Below, piece after piece: positions 1-8,411 of a stretch of DNA of 58,469 bases (positions are counted from its first letter, which is position 1; every line of letters starts with the position of its first letter). Location of the stretch: positions 1-58,469 of the forward strand of contig NZ_JAHCAQ010000020.1 of NCBI RefSeq assembly GCF_019634845.1, read 5' to 3'. The DNA is from Dokdonella sp. Lineage in GTDB: Bacteria > Pseudomonadota > Gammaproteobacteria > Xanthomonadales > Rhodanobacteraceae. The translations under genes and the position numbers were made by a program. The notes below the pieces were generated by a model, which ran no database searches, was not told where the DNA came from, and worked only from the letters and a program-made list of their open reading frames with translations.

Positions 1-133
1 CCGCTGCGCTTGCTCTTGCTGCCGCGGCGCGGGGCGGGTGGCTCGCGTGGGTCCATGCCAAAAGTGTATCCCGGCGGCAGCCGCCCAAGCGGGCTATGCT
101 CGTGGCATTGCCATCGCTTTCAGGGAGCTGTCG

Positions 134-1774
134 ATGAACGGCCTGTCCTCGCGCCATCTCGTGTTCGTGATCTGCCTGGTGGCCTGCGCGTTGGCGCTGC
201 TGGGTTGGCAGGAGGGCTGGCCGCTGCGCGTGCTGGCGCTGGTGAGCGGCGCCCTGGTGCTGGTTGGCGTGACCGACCTGCTGCAGCGGCGCTCGACCCT
301 GCGGCGCAACTACCCGATCAGCGCCCACATCCGCTTCTTCTTCGAATACTTCCGCCCGATGCTGCGCCAGTACGTGGTCGAGTCCGATACGGAGGAGGTG
401 CCGTTCTCGCACGTGCAGCGCGCGGTGGTGTACCAGCGCGCCAAGAACATCTCCGACGTGCGTGGTTTCGGCAGCGAGCTCGACATGTATGCCGAGCGCT
501 ACGAGTGGATCAATCACTCGATCAGGCCGAGCATCATCGACAACGCCGACTTTCGCATCGACGTCGGCGGCGCCCAGTGCACGCGACCATATTCGGCCAG
601 CGTGTTCAACATCTCGGCGATGAGCTTCGGCGCGCTGTCGCCCAACGCGGTTCGCGCGCTCAACGAGGGCGCGCGGCGCGGCGGCTTCTACCACGACACC
701 GGCGAAGGCTCGCTGTCGCCGTACCACTGCGAAAATGGCGGTGACATCGTGTGGGAACTGGGCTCGGGCTATTTCGGCGCCTGCGAGCGCGCCGGCGTGT
801 TCAGTGAAGCCAAATTCGTCGACAAGGCCGCGCTCGACCAGGTCAAGATGATCGAGGTCAAGCTCTCGCAGGGCGCCAAACCCGGTCACGGCGGCGTGCT
901 GCCGGCGGCCAAGGTCAGTGCCGAGATCGCGGCCACGCGCGGTGTGCCGATCGGCGAGGACTGCATCTCGCCGGCGCGCCACTCCACGTTCGATACACCC
1001 GAAGGCCTGTTGCGCTTCATCGCCCGCCTGCGCGAGCTGTCGGGCGGCAAGCCGGTCGGGTTCAAGCTCGCGATCGGTCACCCTTGGGAGTGGTTCGGCA
1101 TCGCCAAGGCGATGGGCAGCACCGGCATCCGCCCCGACTTCATCGTGGTCGACGGCGGCGAGGGCGGCACCGGTGCCGCGCCGGTCGAGTTCTTCGACCA
1201 TGTCGGCGTGCCACTGCGCGAGGGACTCATGCTGGTTCACAACACGCTGGTCGGGCTGGGCCTGCGCGAACAGATCCGCATCGGTGCCGCTGGCAAGATC
1301 ATCACCGCGGTGGACCTGGCCCGCACGCTCGCGCTCGGTGCCGACTGGTGCAACGCCGCGCGCGGGTTCATGTTTGCGCTGGGCTGCATCCAGGCCCGGC
1401 TGTGCCACACCGATCGCTGCCCGACCGGCATCACGACGCAGGATGCGCGTCGCTGGCGCCAGCTCGACGTGCCCGACAAGGCCGAGCGCGTGGCCAATTT
1501 CCACCGCAACACCGTGCATGCCTTGCGCGACCTGCTGCAGGCCGCCGGGCTCGGGCATCCGAGCGAGCTCGGTCCCGAACACGTGATCCGCCGTGTCTCG
1601 GCCGAGCAGGTGAGGCCGCTGGCGAGCTTGTACCGCTACCTCGAACCGGGTGAGTTGCTCGGCGGGCATGTGCCCGAGCATGCGGTGTTCCAGCGCTTCT
1701 GGCATCAGGCCCGGCCCGACAGCTTCGGCGCGCCCGATGCACTGCTGGCGCGGCGCGCGAGCAAGCTGGTCTGA
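134..1774 (+). CDS. FMN-binding glutamate synthase family protein, membrane-anchored
   Basis: This 546-residue protein has only the FMN/Fe-S glutamate-forming barrel of the glutamate synthase large subunit. Two hydrophobic stretches (about residues 8-25 and 30-45) precede the barrel, so it is probably fixed to the inner membrane with the enzyme in the cytoplasm. Visible motifs are FNISAMSFGALS near residue 157, the KPGHGGVLPAAKV loop, a VDGGEGGTGAAP phosphate-binding loop near 340, and CIQARLCHTDRC near 417 with all three cluster cysteines. There is no amidotransferase domain and no small subunit nearby, so the physiological donor and substrate are unknown. An in-frame ATG exists at 38, but 134 places the membrane segment at the N-terminus as usual for this family. 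Confidence 0.85.
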   Translation: MNGLSSRHLVFVICLVACALALLGWQEGWPLRVLALVSGALVLVGVTDLLQRRSTLRRNYPISAHIRFFFEYFRPMLRQYVVESDTEEVPFSHVQRAVVYQRAKNISDVRGFGSELDMYAERYEWINHSIRPSIIDNADFRIDVGGAQCTRPYSASVFNISAMSFGALSPNAVRALNEGARRGGFYHDTGEGSLSPYHCENGGDIVWELGSGYFGACERAGVFSEAKFVDKAALDQVKMIEVKLSQGAKPGHGGVLPAAKVSAEIAATRGVPIGEDCISPARHSTFDTPEGLLRFIARLRELSGGKPVGFKLAIGHPWEWFGIAKAMGSTGIRPDFIVVDGGEGGTGAAPVEFFDHVGVPLREGLMLVHNTLVGLGLREQIRIGAAGKIITAVDLARTLALGADWCNAARGFMFALGCIQARLCHTDRCPTGITTQDARRWRQLDVPDKAERVANFHRNTVHALRDLLQAAGLGHPSELGPEHVIRRVSAEQVRPLASLYRYLEPGELLGGHVPEHAVFQRFWHQARPDSFGAPDALLARRASKLV

Positions 1775-1847
1775 CCCGCACCGTCGTTGGCGTGGCGACG
1801 GGCGCTGCCGTAGGCTGCACGATACCGTCGCCGCCGGAGCCTCGCCG

Positions 1848-2543
1848 ATGATCGATCTCCACTACTGGCCCACGCCCAATGGCCACAAGATCACGCTGTT
1901 CCTCGAGGAAGCCGCGCTCGACTACACGTTGCGCCCGCTCGACATCGGCAAGGGTGAGCAGTTTGCGGCCGACTTCCTCGCGATCTCGCCCAACAACAAG
2001 ATGCCGGCCATCGTCGACCACGCACCGGCCGACGGCGGCGAACCGATCAGCGTGTTCGAGTCGGGCGCGATCCTGCTGTACTTGGCCAACAAGACGCGCC
2101 AGTTCCTGCCCAGCGACGTGCGCACGCACACCGTGGTCAACGAATGGCTGTTCTGGCAGGTCGGCGGACTGGGTCCGATGACGGGCCAGTACGGGCACTT
2201 CAGCGTGTACGCACCCGAGCCGATCGCCTATGCGATCGAGCGCTACACGCGCGAGGCGCTGCGCCTGTGCGCGGTGCTCGACCGGCGCCTGGCCGGCCGC
2301 GAATTCATTGCCGGCGACGAGTACACGATCGCCGACATGGCCTGCCATCCGTGGATCGATCCCTACCGCAAGGCGCCGCTCGATCTGCGTCCGTTCGCCA
2401 ATCTGCGGCGCTGGCACGACGCGATCGCGCAGCGCCCGGCCAGCGTGCGCGCCTATGCGCGCGGCGCCGAGTTCGCAGCGCAGGCCGGCGCGCCATTGAG
2501 CGCGGACGCTCGCCGCACGCTGTTCGGCCAGGGCCCGCGTTGA
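1848..2543 (+). CDS. Glutathione S-transferase, YfcG/YghU (Nu-like) type
   Basis: A 231-residue cytosolic protein with a thioredoxin-like N-terminal domain beginning MIDLHYWPTPNGHK, where the usual catalytic Tyr/Ser region is replaced by the Thr-Pro-Asn found in disulfide-bond reductase-type GSTs. Motifs NNKMPAIVD and FESGAIL form the glutathione-binding half. The alpha-helical C-terminal domain has the YTIADMACHPW helix-capping motif. It likely acts as a glutathione-dependent disulfide or peroxide reductase. The gene follows the glutamate-synthase-like gene by 73 nt on the same strand; no terminator is visible between them. The start at 1848 is fixed by the first conserved beta strand. Confidence 0.88.
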   Translation: MIDLHYWPTPNGHKITLFLEEAALDYTLRPLDIGKGEQFAADFLAISPNNKMPAIVDHAPADGGEPISVFESGAILLYLANKTRQFLPSDVRTHTVVNEWLFWQVGGLGPMTGQYGHFSVYAPEPIAYAIERYTREALRLCAVLDRRLAGREFIAGDEYTIADMACHPWIDPYRKAPLDLRPFANLRRWHDAIAQRPASVRAYARGAEFAAQAGAPLSADARRTLFGQGPR

Positions 2544-2552
2544 GCGGCCACC

Positions 2553-3473
2553 TCAGTCGCGCATCAGGGTGGACTTGCCGAACAGGCTTTCGACCAGATC
2601 CACCGCGAGCAGCGCGGTCTGGTTGCGCGTGTCGAGCGCGGGATTGAGTTCCATGATGTCGAGCGAACCCATGCGCCCGCTGTCGGCGATCATCTCCATG
2701 CACAACTGCGCTTCGCGATAGGTCGGGCCGCCGGCGACCGTGGTGCCGACCCCTGGCGCGATCGACGGGTCGAGGAAGTCGACGTCGAAGCTCACGTGCA
2801 GATGGTCATTGGCACCGAGGCCGGTCAGCGCCTCTTCCATCACGCGCCGCATGCCGACCTCGTCGATGTAGCGCATGTCGTAGATGTCGAGCCCGACATC
2901 GTGCACGAGGCGCTTTTCGGCCTGATCGACCGAGCGGATGCCGATCTGGCGCAACTGCCCAGGCGCGAGCTGCGGCGCACTGCCGCCCAATTCGGTCAGG
3001 CCGGCGGGGCCAAACCCGCACAGGCAGGCCACCGGCATGCCATGCACGTTGCCCGACGGCGTGATTCCGGCCGTGTTGAAGTCGGCGTGCGCATCGAGCC
3101 AGAGCACGGTCAGGCGCCTGCCGTTGGCGCGGCAATGGCGCGCGACCGCGGTGATCGAACCGATCGCCAGGCAATGGTCGCCGCCGAGCAGGATCGGCAT
3201 GCGCTGCTGGTCGAGCTCCTGCGCGACCGCCGCCATCACGGCGCGGTTCCAGGTCACCACCTCGGCCAGGTGACGATAGCCCTCATGCGGCGGCAGCCAC
3301 GGATTGACCGGTCCCTGCAGGTTGCCGCGATCGATCACGTCCAGGCCACGTGCCGCCAGCGCGGTGCCGAGGCCGGCGACACGCAGCGCCTCCGGACCCA
3401 TCGCCGCGCCACGCGCGCCGGCGCCGATGTCGGTGGGTGCGCCGATCAGGGAAATTGCCTTTTGCACAGCCAT
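2553..3473 (-). CDS. rocF: Arginase
   Basis: A 306-residue ureohydrolase that should convert arginine to ornithine and urea in the cytoplasm. The two-manganese site is complete: GGDHCLAIGS, DAHADFN and SFDVDFLDPS supply the His and Asp ligands. A GNVHGMP loop typical of arginase rather than agmatinase is also present. The start at 3473 (MAVQKAISLIGAPTDIG) gives the normal family length; the open frame extends 34 codons further upstream but without conserved sequence. It is convergent with the GST gene (9 nt between stops). A second nitrogen-handling hydrolase of the CtlX type lies at 27251-28165, not adjacent. Confidence 0.92.
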   Translation of the reverse strand: MAVQKAISLIGAPTDIGAGARGAAMGPEALRVAGLGTALAARGLDVIDRGNLQGPVNPWLPPHEGYRHLAEVVTWNRAVMAAVAQELDQQRMPILLGGDHCLAIGSITAVARHCRANGRRLTVLWLDAHADFNTAGITPSGNVHGMPVACLCGFGPAGLTELGGSAPQLAPGQLRQIGIRSVDQAEKRLVHDVGLDIYDMRYIDEVGMRRVMEEALTGLGANDHLHVSFDVDFLDPSIAPGVGTTVAGGPTYREAQLCMEMIADSGRMGSLDIMELNPALDTRNQTALLAVDLVESLFGKSTLMRD

Positions 3474-3558
3474 CCGCAGCCTCCGCATGATGCGCGTGGG
3501 GCGCATCGCAAACGGCATATTCTCGGGCAATCGGGCGGGTGCGTCACGCCCATGACGC

Positions 3559-3900
3559 TCACGCGCTGCGGGCACCCTCGTCGATCGCGCTGTCGATCGC
3601 GTTCAGCAGCAAGGACATGGCGCGGTCGAGCCCGGGCAGGTCGACGCCGGCGGCACCGGCCAGTGCGCCGCTGGCCAGCGCGTCGAGCTCGCCGGCGCGC
3701 GCACCGACCGTGGCATAGCCGTAGCAGCCGGCCGAACCGGCCAGGCGGTGGGCCTGCACCGCCAGTTCGTGCAGAGGCGCATCGTCGCACTGCGCCACAC
3801 GCCAGGCGCGCCAATGCGCCAGCAGCGCACTGCGCTTGTCGGCGAGGGCGGCGGCGTAGCGCTGCCGCAGGGCCTGCATGGCGGGGTCGTCGGCGATCAC
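3559..3900 (-). CDS. Hpt (histidine phosphotransfer) domain protein
   Basis: A small all-helical protein of about 113 residues. The phosphoacceptor motif is HRLAGSAGCYGY, matching the H-x-LKGS core of Hpt four-helix bundles, so it should relay phosphate between response-regulator receiver domains in the cytoplasm. No kinase or receiver gene lies next to it. The start is uncertain: a GTG at 3900 and an ATG at 3879 (MQALRQRYAAAL) are both reasonable, and the open frame reaches 4011. The GTG is given here without a strong ribosome binding site. It lies upstream of the arginase gene on the same strand, 85 nt away. Confidence 0.72.
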   Translation of the reverse strand: MIADDPAMQALRQRYAAALADKRSALLAHWRAWRVAQCDDAPLHELAVQAHRLAGSAGCYGYATVGARAGELDALASGALAGAAGVDLPGLDRAMSLLLNAIDSAIDEGARSA

Positions 3901-4058
3901 GATGCGGATCGATGGCGGCGGGAAGGTCACTATAGGCCCGAGGCTGCCCGCGAGTGTGTACAAATGCAACGAGTCACGAAGATTCACCGCAGCGCCGCTA
4001 TGCTGCCGCACCGACGCGCGCCGCGCGCCGCTTGCACCTTTGCGCGGAGATTCCAGCG

Positions 4059-4637
4059 ATGAGCGACTTCACCAGCGAGATCCTCGGCCAGCTCGATGCG
4101 AACCGCATCCAGGCCATTGCCAGCCAGCTCGGCCTCGACCCGGCCCAGGCACAGGCGGCCATCACGCAGGCCGTGCCGGTGGTGGTCGGTGGCCTGGCCC
4201 GCAACGCCTCGACCGAGTCCGGCGCCAGTGCGCTGCGCAGCGCGCTCGACGCCCATGGCGGTGCCGACTTCGGCACGATCCTCGGCAGCGTGCTCGGTGG
4301 CGGTGGCCAGGGTGGCGCCATTCTCGGCCACATCTTCGGCAACCGGCAGGACCAGGCCGCGCAGCAGATCGGCCGCAGCAGCGGCATCGGCACTGCCAAC
4401 GCGGGCGCACTGCTGGCGATGCTCGCTCCGCTCGTCATGGGCATGCTCGGCAACCGCGCGCAGGGCCAGGGCATTGATGCCGGCGGTCTCGGCAGCATGC
4501 TGGGCCGCGAGTTGCAGGGACTGGGCCGCGGTGCCCAAGGTGGCCTGATGGGCGCAGTGTTCGATCAGGACGGCGACGGCCAGTTCGGCCTGTCCGACGT
4601 GCTCAAGCTCGGTTCGCAGTTCTTCGGTCGCCGCTAG
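4059..4637 (+). CDS. DUF937 domain protein
   Basis: A 192-residue protein of the DUF937 family, with the typical start MSDFTSEILGQLDANRIQAI, two helical repeats and long glycine-rich stretches (LGSVLGGGGQGGAI, LLAMLAPLVMGMLG). Near the C-terminus VFDQDGDGQFGLSDV resembles an EF-hand-like Asp-rich loop that could bind calcium. No biochemical function is established for the family that I can rely on. It is divergent from the Hpt gene and convergent with the following glycosyltransferase. The two stop codons overlap inside the same four bases at 4634-4637. Confidence 0.75.
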   Translation: MSDFTSEILGQLDANRIQAIASQLGLDPAQAQAAITQAVPVVVGGLARNASTESGASALRSALDAHGGADFGTILGSVLGGGGQGGAILGHIFGNRQDQAAQQIGRSSGIGTANAGALLAMLAPLVMGMLGNRAQGQGIDAGGLGSMLGRELQGLGRGAQGGLMGAVFDQDGDGQFGLSDVLKLGSQFFGRR

Positions 4638-5806
4638 GCGTCCCCGGGGCCCGCCGCAGCGCCAAACTCGCGATAGGCGGCCACGGTCGCCTCGACGCAG
4701 CGCGACCAGGTGAAGCGCCCGGCCTGCGCGATCCCGCGCGTGCGCGCCTGGGCGCGCCAGGCGTCGTCGGCGAGCAGACGCCGCAGGCCATCGCCAATGG
4801 CGGCCTCGTCGAGCGGATCGATGCCGAGCGCGATCGCGCCGTCGGCGTCGCGTGCCACTTCGTCGAGCGATGAACCGCGCGAGGTGAGCACGGGAATCCC
4901 GCTGGCCATGGCCTCGAGCACCGGCAGGCCGAAACCCTCGTACAGTGATGGAAACGCGAACGCATGGGCGCCCGCATACAGCAGCGGCAGCTCGGCTTCG
5001 TCGACATAGCCGAGCCGGCGCGCCTCGTCGCGCGCCTCGAGCGGTGCGATCGCCTGTTCGAGCTCGCGGTTGAGCCAGCCGCGGCCGCCGGCGATGACGA
5101 GTCGATGCTGCGCGCGCAGCGCCGCCGGCAAGCCCGCGTAGGCCCGCACGAGACGGGCAAGGTTCTTGCGCGGTTCCTGCGTCGCCACCACGAGCAGGTA
5201 GCGCTGCTGGGCGAGGCGATGACGCTGCAGTACCGCAGCCAATTCCCCGGTGGTCCGTGGCCGGTAACTCGCATTGACGCCGAGCGGCACCACGCGCAAC
5301 CGCGCCGGCGACACCCCGAGCCGGGCCTCGATCTCGCTGGCGATGAACTGCGAATCGGTCAGTACGCAGGCGGCCTGTTCGAGTGAACGCGGCAGATGGC
5401 GCTCGAGGAAGCGCACGCGCTCGCGCGGATGCGCCTGCGGATAGCTCAGCCACGACAGGTCGTGCACGGTGGTGAAGGCCGGTCCGTCGAACGGCAGCAG
5501 CACGTAGTTGGGCGTATGCAACACCCAGCCGCGCAGCTGGCGCGCGTGCAGCCGGAACAGGCCCGCGCGCAGCTGCGCATACAGCTCCAGCGCCGCGCTC
5601 TTGAACGGCACGCGGCGCCGCACGGCCGCGATCGTGCGATTGGCGCGCAGCGCATGGGCGGGATCATCGACCCAGTGGTAGGCCGAATACAGGCGCAGCG
5701 CCTCGACCTGGCGATGCACGGCCAGGCCGCGAGCCAGTTCGAGCGCATAGCGGCCGATGCCGGTCAGCGGCGCGCTGATCGCATCGACGTTGAAGATCAC
5801 GCGCAT
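4634..5806 (-). CDS. Glycosyltransferase family 4
   Basis: A 390-residue GT-B fold retaining glycosyltransferase. The N-terminal domain starts MRVIFNVDAISAPLTGIGRY, with the GIGRYALELARGL acceptor loop. The C-terminal nucleotide-sugar domain contains VVATQEPRKNLARLVRAYA and the E-x7-E motif in YEGFGLPVLEAMASG. It resembles mannosyltransferases that act on lipid-linked glycans. It is the last gene of the leftward polysaccharide operon and overlaps the preceding dehydratase gene by 10 nt, which supports use of GDP-mannose-derived sugars; that substrate is inference. Its stop overlaps the convergent DUF937 stop. Confidence 0.88.
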   Translation of the reverse strand: MRVIFNVDAISAPLTGIGRYALELARGLAVHRQVEALRLYSAYHWVDDPAHALRANRTIAAVRRRVPFKSAALELYAQLRAGLFRLHARQLRGWVLHTPNYVLLPFDGPAFTTVHDLSWLSYPQAHPRERVRFLERHLPRSLEQAACVLTDSQFIASEIEARLGVSPARLRVVPLGVNASYRPRTTGELAAVLQRHRLAQQRYLLVVATQEPRKNLARLVRAYAGLPAALRAQHRLVIAGGRGWLNRELEQAIAPLEARDEARRLGYVDEAELPLLYAGAHAFAFPSLYEGFGLPVLEAMASGIPVLTSRGSSLDEVARDADGAIALGIDPLDEAAIGDGLRRLLADDAWRAQARTRGIAQAGRFTWSRCVEATVAAYREFGAAAGPGDA

Positions 5807-6849
5807 GGGGCGCGATCCGGCGCCAGCCGCGCGAGGTCGGCCTCGACCATCGTGCGGGCGAGCCCCGCCAGGTCGCGGCTCGACACGAAGCCGAGCTCGC
5901 GTCGTGCCTTGGCCGCATTGCCGACCAGCAGCGGCGCATCGAACGGCCGCAACAGGTCGGCATCGACGCGCACGCGCACGGCGCCGCTGGCGCGATCGAT
6001 ACCGACCTCGTCGGCACCGGCACCGTGCCACTGCAGCGCAACGCCGATGGCGGCAAAGGCCGCGTCGGCAAACTCGCGGATGCTGGCGGCGTGGCCGGTG
6101 GCCAGCACGTAGTCATCACCCTGCGCGCGCTCGACCATTGCAGCCATCGCGGCCACGCAGTCGGGCGCATGGCCGAAATCGCGGCGCGCATCGAGATTGC
6201 CGAGCACGACCTCGTGCGCGCTGCCACGCGCGATGGCGGCCACCGCCAGCGAGATCTTGCGCGTGACGAAGGCGGGATCGCGCAGCGCGGATTCGTGGTT
6301 GAACAGGATCGCACTGGAGGCGTGCAGGCCGTAGCTGGCGCGCCAGGCACCGACCGCGCTGTGCGCCAGCAGCTTGGACACGCCATAGGGCGAGCGCGCC
6401 GCGAGCGGGGTGGATTCGTCCTGCGGTGCCTGTGCCGGTGCGCCGAAAATTTCGGCGCTCGAGGCGAGCACGAAGCGGCAGCGTGGCGCATGCCGACGCA
6501 GCGCCTCGAGCAGGTTGAGCGTGCTGCCGCCATTGGCCGCGATGCTGGCCTGCGGCTCGCGGAACGATTCGGCCACGCGCGATTGCCCGGCCAGGTGGAA
6601 CAGCGCGTCGGGTTGCAGGTCGCGCACGATGGCCGCGCAGGCGTCGGCAGCGGTCGGATCGAGCGCGACGCTGCGCAGGTGCCGGTGGCGAGCGATGCCG
6701 AGCTCGCGCAGGCGCCAATCGTCGAGCGCCCGACCCGGCCGGTGGGTGCCGCTGACGGCGATGCCGCGCGCCAGCAACTGCGCCGCCAGCAGGGCGCCAT
6801 CCTGACCGCTCAGACCGGTGATGAGCGCGTGGCGCAACTGCCAGCTCAT
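5797..6849 (-). CDS. GDP-mannose 4,6-dehydratase-like NAD(P)-dependent sugar epimerase
   Basis: A 350-residue extended short-chain dehydrogenase. It has the nucleotide-binding ITGLSGQDGALLA, the active-site region SSAEIFG, the Tyr-x3-Lys pair in SPYGVSKL, and the GMD hallmarks FNHES and GNLDARRDFGHAPDCVAAM. These match GDP-D-mannose 4,6-dehydratase, which makes GDP-4-keto-6-deoxymannose, the precursor of fucose, rhamnose and perosamine-type sugars. The catalytic Thr of classical GMD appears as Ser and the protein is at the short end for the family, so a related GDP-sugar reductase or epimerase activity is possible. It overlaps the upstream GT2 gene by 4 nt (ATGA). Confidence 0.82.
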   Translation of the reverse strand: MSWQLRHALITGLSGQDGALLAAQLLARGIAVSGTHRPGRALDDWRLRELGIARHRHLRSVALDPTAADACAAIVRDLQPDALFHLAGQSRVAESFREPQASIAANGGSTLNLLEALRRHAPRCRFVLASSAEIFGAPAQAPQDESTPLAARSPYGVSKLLAHSAVGAWRASYGLHASSAILFNHESALRDPAFVTRKISLAVAAIARGSAHEVVLGNLDARRDFGHAPDCVAAMAAMVERAQGDDYVLATGHAASIREFADAAFAAIGVALQWHGAGADEVGIDRASGAVRVRVDADLLRPFDAPLLVGNAAKARRELGFVSSRDLAGLARTMVEADLARLAPDRAPCA

Positions 6850-8411
6850 GGCAACTCCCCGAAGCAACGCAAATCGCGATCGGTGCCGGCCAACGCAGCG
6901 GCGGCGGTCGACGCAAACGGCTGCGCCACGGTGACGATCGGCAGGTCGAGCAGGCGGCACAGGATCTCGACCGCGCTGTCGCCCTCGCGCGCCACCAGCA
7001 GGCGCTCGATCGCGAACACCTGCAGCCAATCCCACAGCGCCCGGTACGAAGGCTCGGGATCGTGCGCCTGCCAGGTGCAGGCGGCGACCACCTCGCCGGC
7101 GCGCAACAGCTCGTTCTCGCTGCCGTTGGCGACGAGATTCCAGACCTCGGCGTCGGGCCAGTCGGGCGCACCGGCGCCGACCCACAGCAGGCGCGGCCGC
7201 GGCGCGGACACCTGCGCGAAGGCGCGTCGCACGCGCCAGTCGAGCACGCGCCGCGCGAAGGAATGCAACTGGCGGCCGACATCGCGTTCGTAGTCGGGCC
7301 AGCGCTGGCGCAGCACCGCCATGCCGGCGCGACCGAGCGCAGCGCGCCGCTCGCTGCCGAAGCTCGCGCTGCGCTCATGGCGCACATAGACGTTGCCGGC
7401 GATCAGGTGGCGCAGGCCGTGTCGTGCGGCGCGCTGGCAGAAATCGTTCTCCTCGCCGTAGCCCTGCGGGAACGCCGCCGCATCGAGCGCGCCGATCGCG
7501 GCGATCACGCTGCGCCGGATGTACATGCAGAAGCCGTTGCCGGTCGGCAGCTGCGGGTAGGCCAGGCCGGCCTCCTGCCACAGTGCACGCGCGGCATCGA
7601 TGAAACGCCAGGCCTGGGGCCAGCCATTGGCCTGCTCGAGCTCGGGTACCGAGAACGCGCCGGCGTTGTCGGACACCGCGGTCACGGTGGCAACGAGTGG
7701 ATCGCTGCAGGCCGCGCGGCGCAGGCCCTGCAGCCAGTTCGGACCGACCTCGGTATCGGCATTGAGCAACACGACATCGGCATCGCCGGCGGCCTCGATG
7801 CCGCGATTGGCGCTGCTCGTGAAGCCGCAATTGTGCTCGTTGCGCAGCACCTGCACGCCAGGCAGGCGCGCCACGCGTGCGAGCAACGGGGCGATGGCGG
7901 GATCGTCGCTCGCGTCGTCGATCACGATGAGGCGCGCCTTGCCGGTGGTGTGGGCAAGGATGCTGACCAGGCAGCGCTCGACGAGGGCCGCGGCGTTGTA
8001 CACCGGCACCACGATCGTCACTGCGGGCGCCGCCGCGTCGGTGCCGAACGGCATCGGCTGGGCGCCGCCGACGCTGCGCCGTGGCGCCGCGCTGGGCGCC
8101 GCCGCGGCGCGATGACCGGCGTGGCCCGGCATTAGCTGCAGGGCTGCGCTGCTGAGCAGCGCGCCGGCGCGTCCCAGACGCGGTTGCGCGGCGATGCCGA
8201 GGCGACCGTTGGGTGCGAACTCGAAGTCGAACCCGGCACGCCCCTCGGCATCACAATCGGCGGTCGCGAACCAGGCGCCGTCGAGGTCGAGTGCGAGCGA
8301 CTGCGTGCCGGGTTGCGCGCGCAGCAGCAGTCGGCGGCCGTCCCAGTCGGCTGCGAGCAGCGGCGGTTGCAGGCTCACCCGCGACCGGCGGCGCAGCCAG
8401 CCCAACATCAT
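6846..8411 (-). CDS. Glycosyltransferase family 2 with extra N- and C-terminal regions
   Basis: A 521-residue protein. A poorly conserved N-terminal part of about 125 residues precedes a GT-A fold GT2 domain with AVTIVVPVYNAAALVERCL, VIDDASDD, RNEHNCGFTSSANRG and the DxD-like NADTEV, followed by TGNGFCMYI and GYGEENDFC. The last 120 residues (from about 400) form a separate alpha/beta region starting PRPRLLWVGAG that I do not recognise. It likely transfers a sugar to the growing surface polysaccharide at the cytoplasmic face. The start is the first of two adjacent ATGs; it overlaps the upstream gene as ATGA. Confidence 0.82.
   Translation of the reverse strand: MMLGWLRRRSRVSLQPPLLAADWDGRRLLLRAQPGTQSLALDLDGAWFATADCDAEGRAGFDFEFAPNGRLGIAAQPRLGRAGALLSSAALQLMPGHAGHRAAAAPSAAPRRSVGGAQPMPFGTDAAAPAVTIVVPVYNAAALVERCLVSILAHTTGKARLIVIDDASDDPAIAPLLARVARLPGVQVLRNEHNCGFTSSANRGIEAAGDADVVLLNADTEVGPNWLQGLRRAACSDPLVATVTAVSDNAGAFSVPELEQANGWPQAWRFIDAARALWQEAGLAYPQLPTGNGFCMYIRRSVIAAIGALDAAAFPQGYGEENDFCQRAARHGLRHLIAGNVYVRHERSASFGSERRAALGRAGMAVLRQRWPDYERDVGRQLHSFARRVLDWRVRRAFAQVSAPRPRLLWVGAGAPDWPDAEVWNLVANGSENELLRAGEVVAACTWQAHDPEPSYRALWDWLQVFAIERLLVAREGDSAVEILCRLLDLPIVTVAQPFASTAAAALAGTDRDLRCFGELP

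Noticed and set aside
1-56. Possible start of a divergent minus-strand gene (MDPREPPAPRRGSKSK) cut by the window edge
   Set aside because: Only 18 codons are visible and the composition is low complexity; not enough to call.
3984-5453. Minus-strand frame overlapping the DUF937 and GT4 genes
   Set aside because: No family features and it covers parts of two supported genes.
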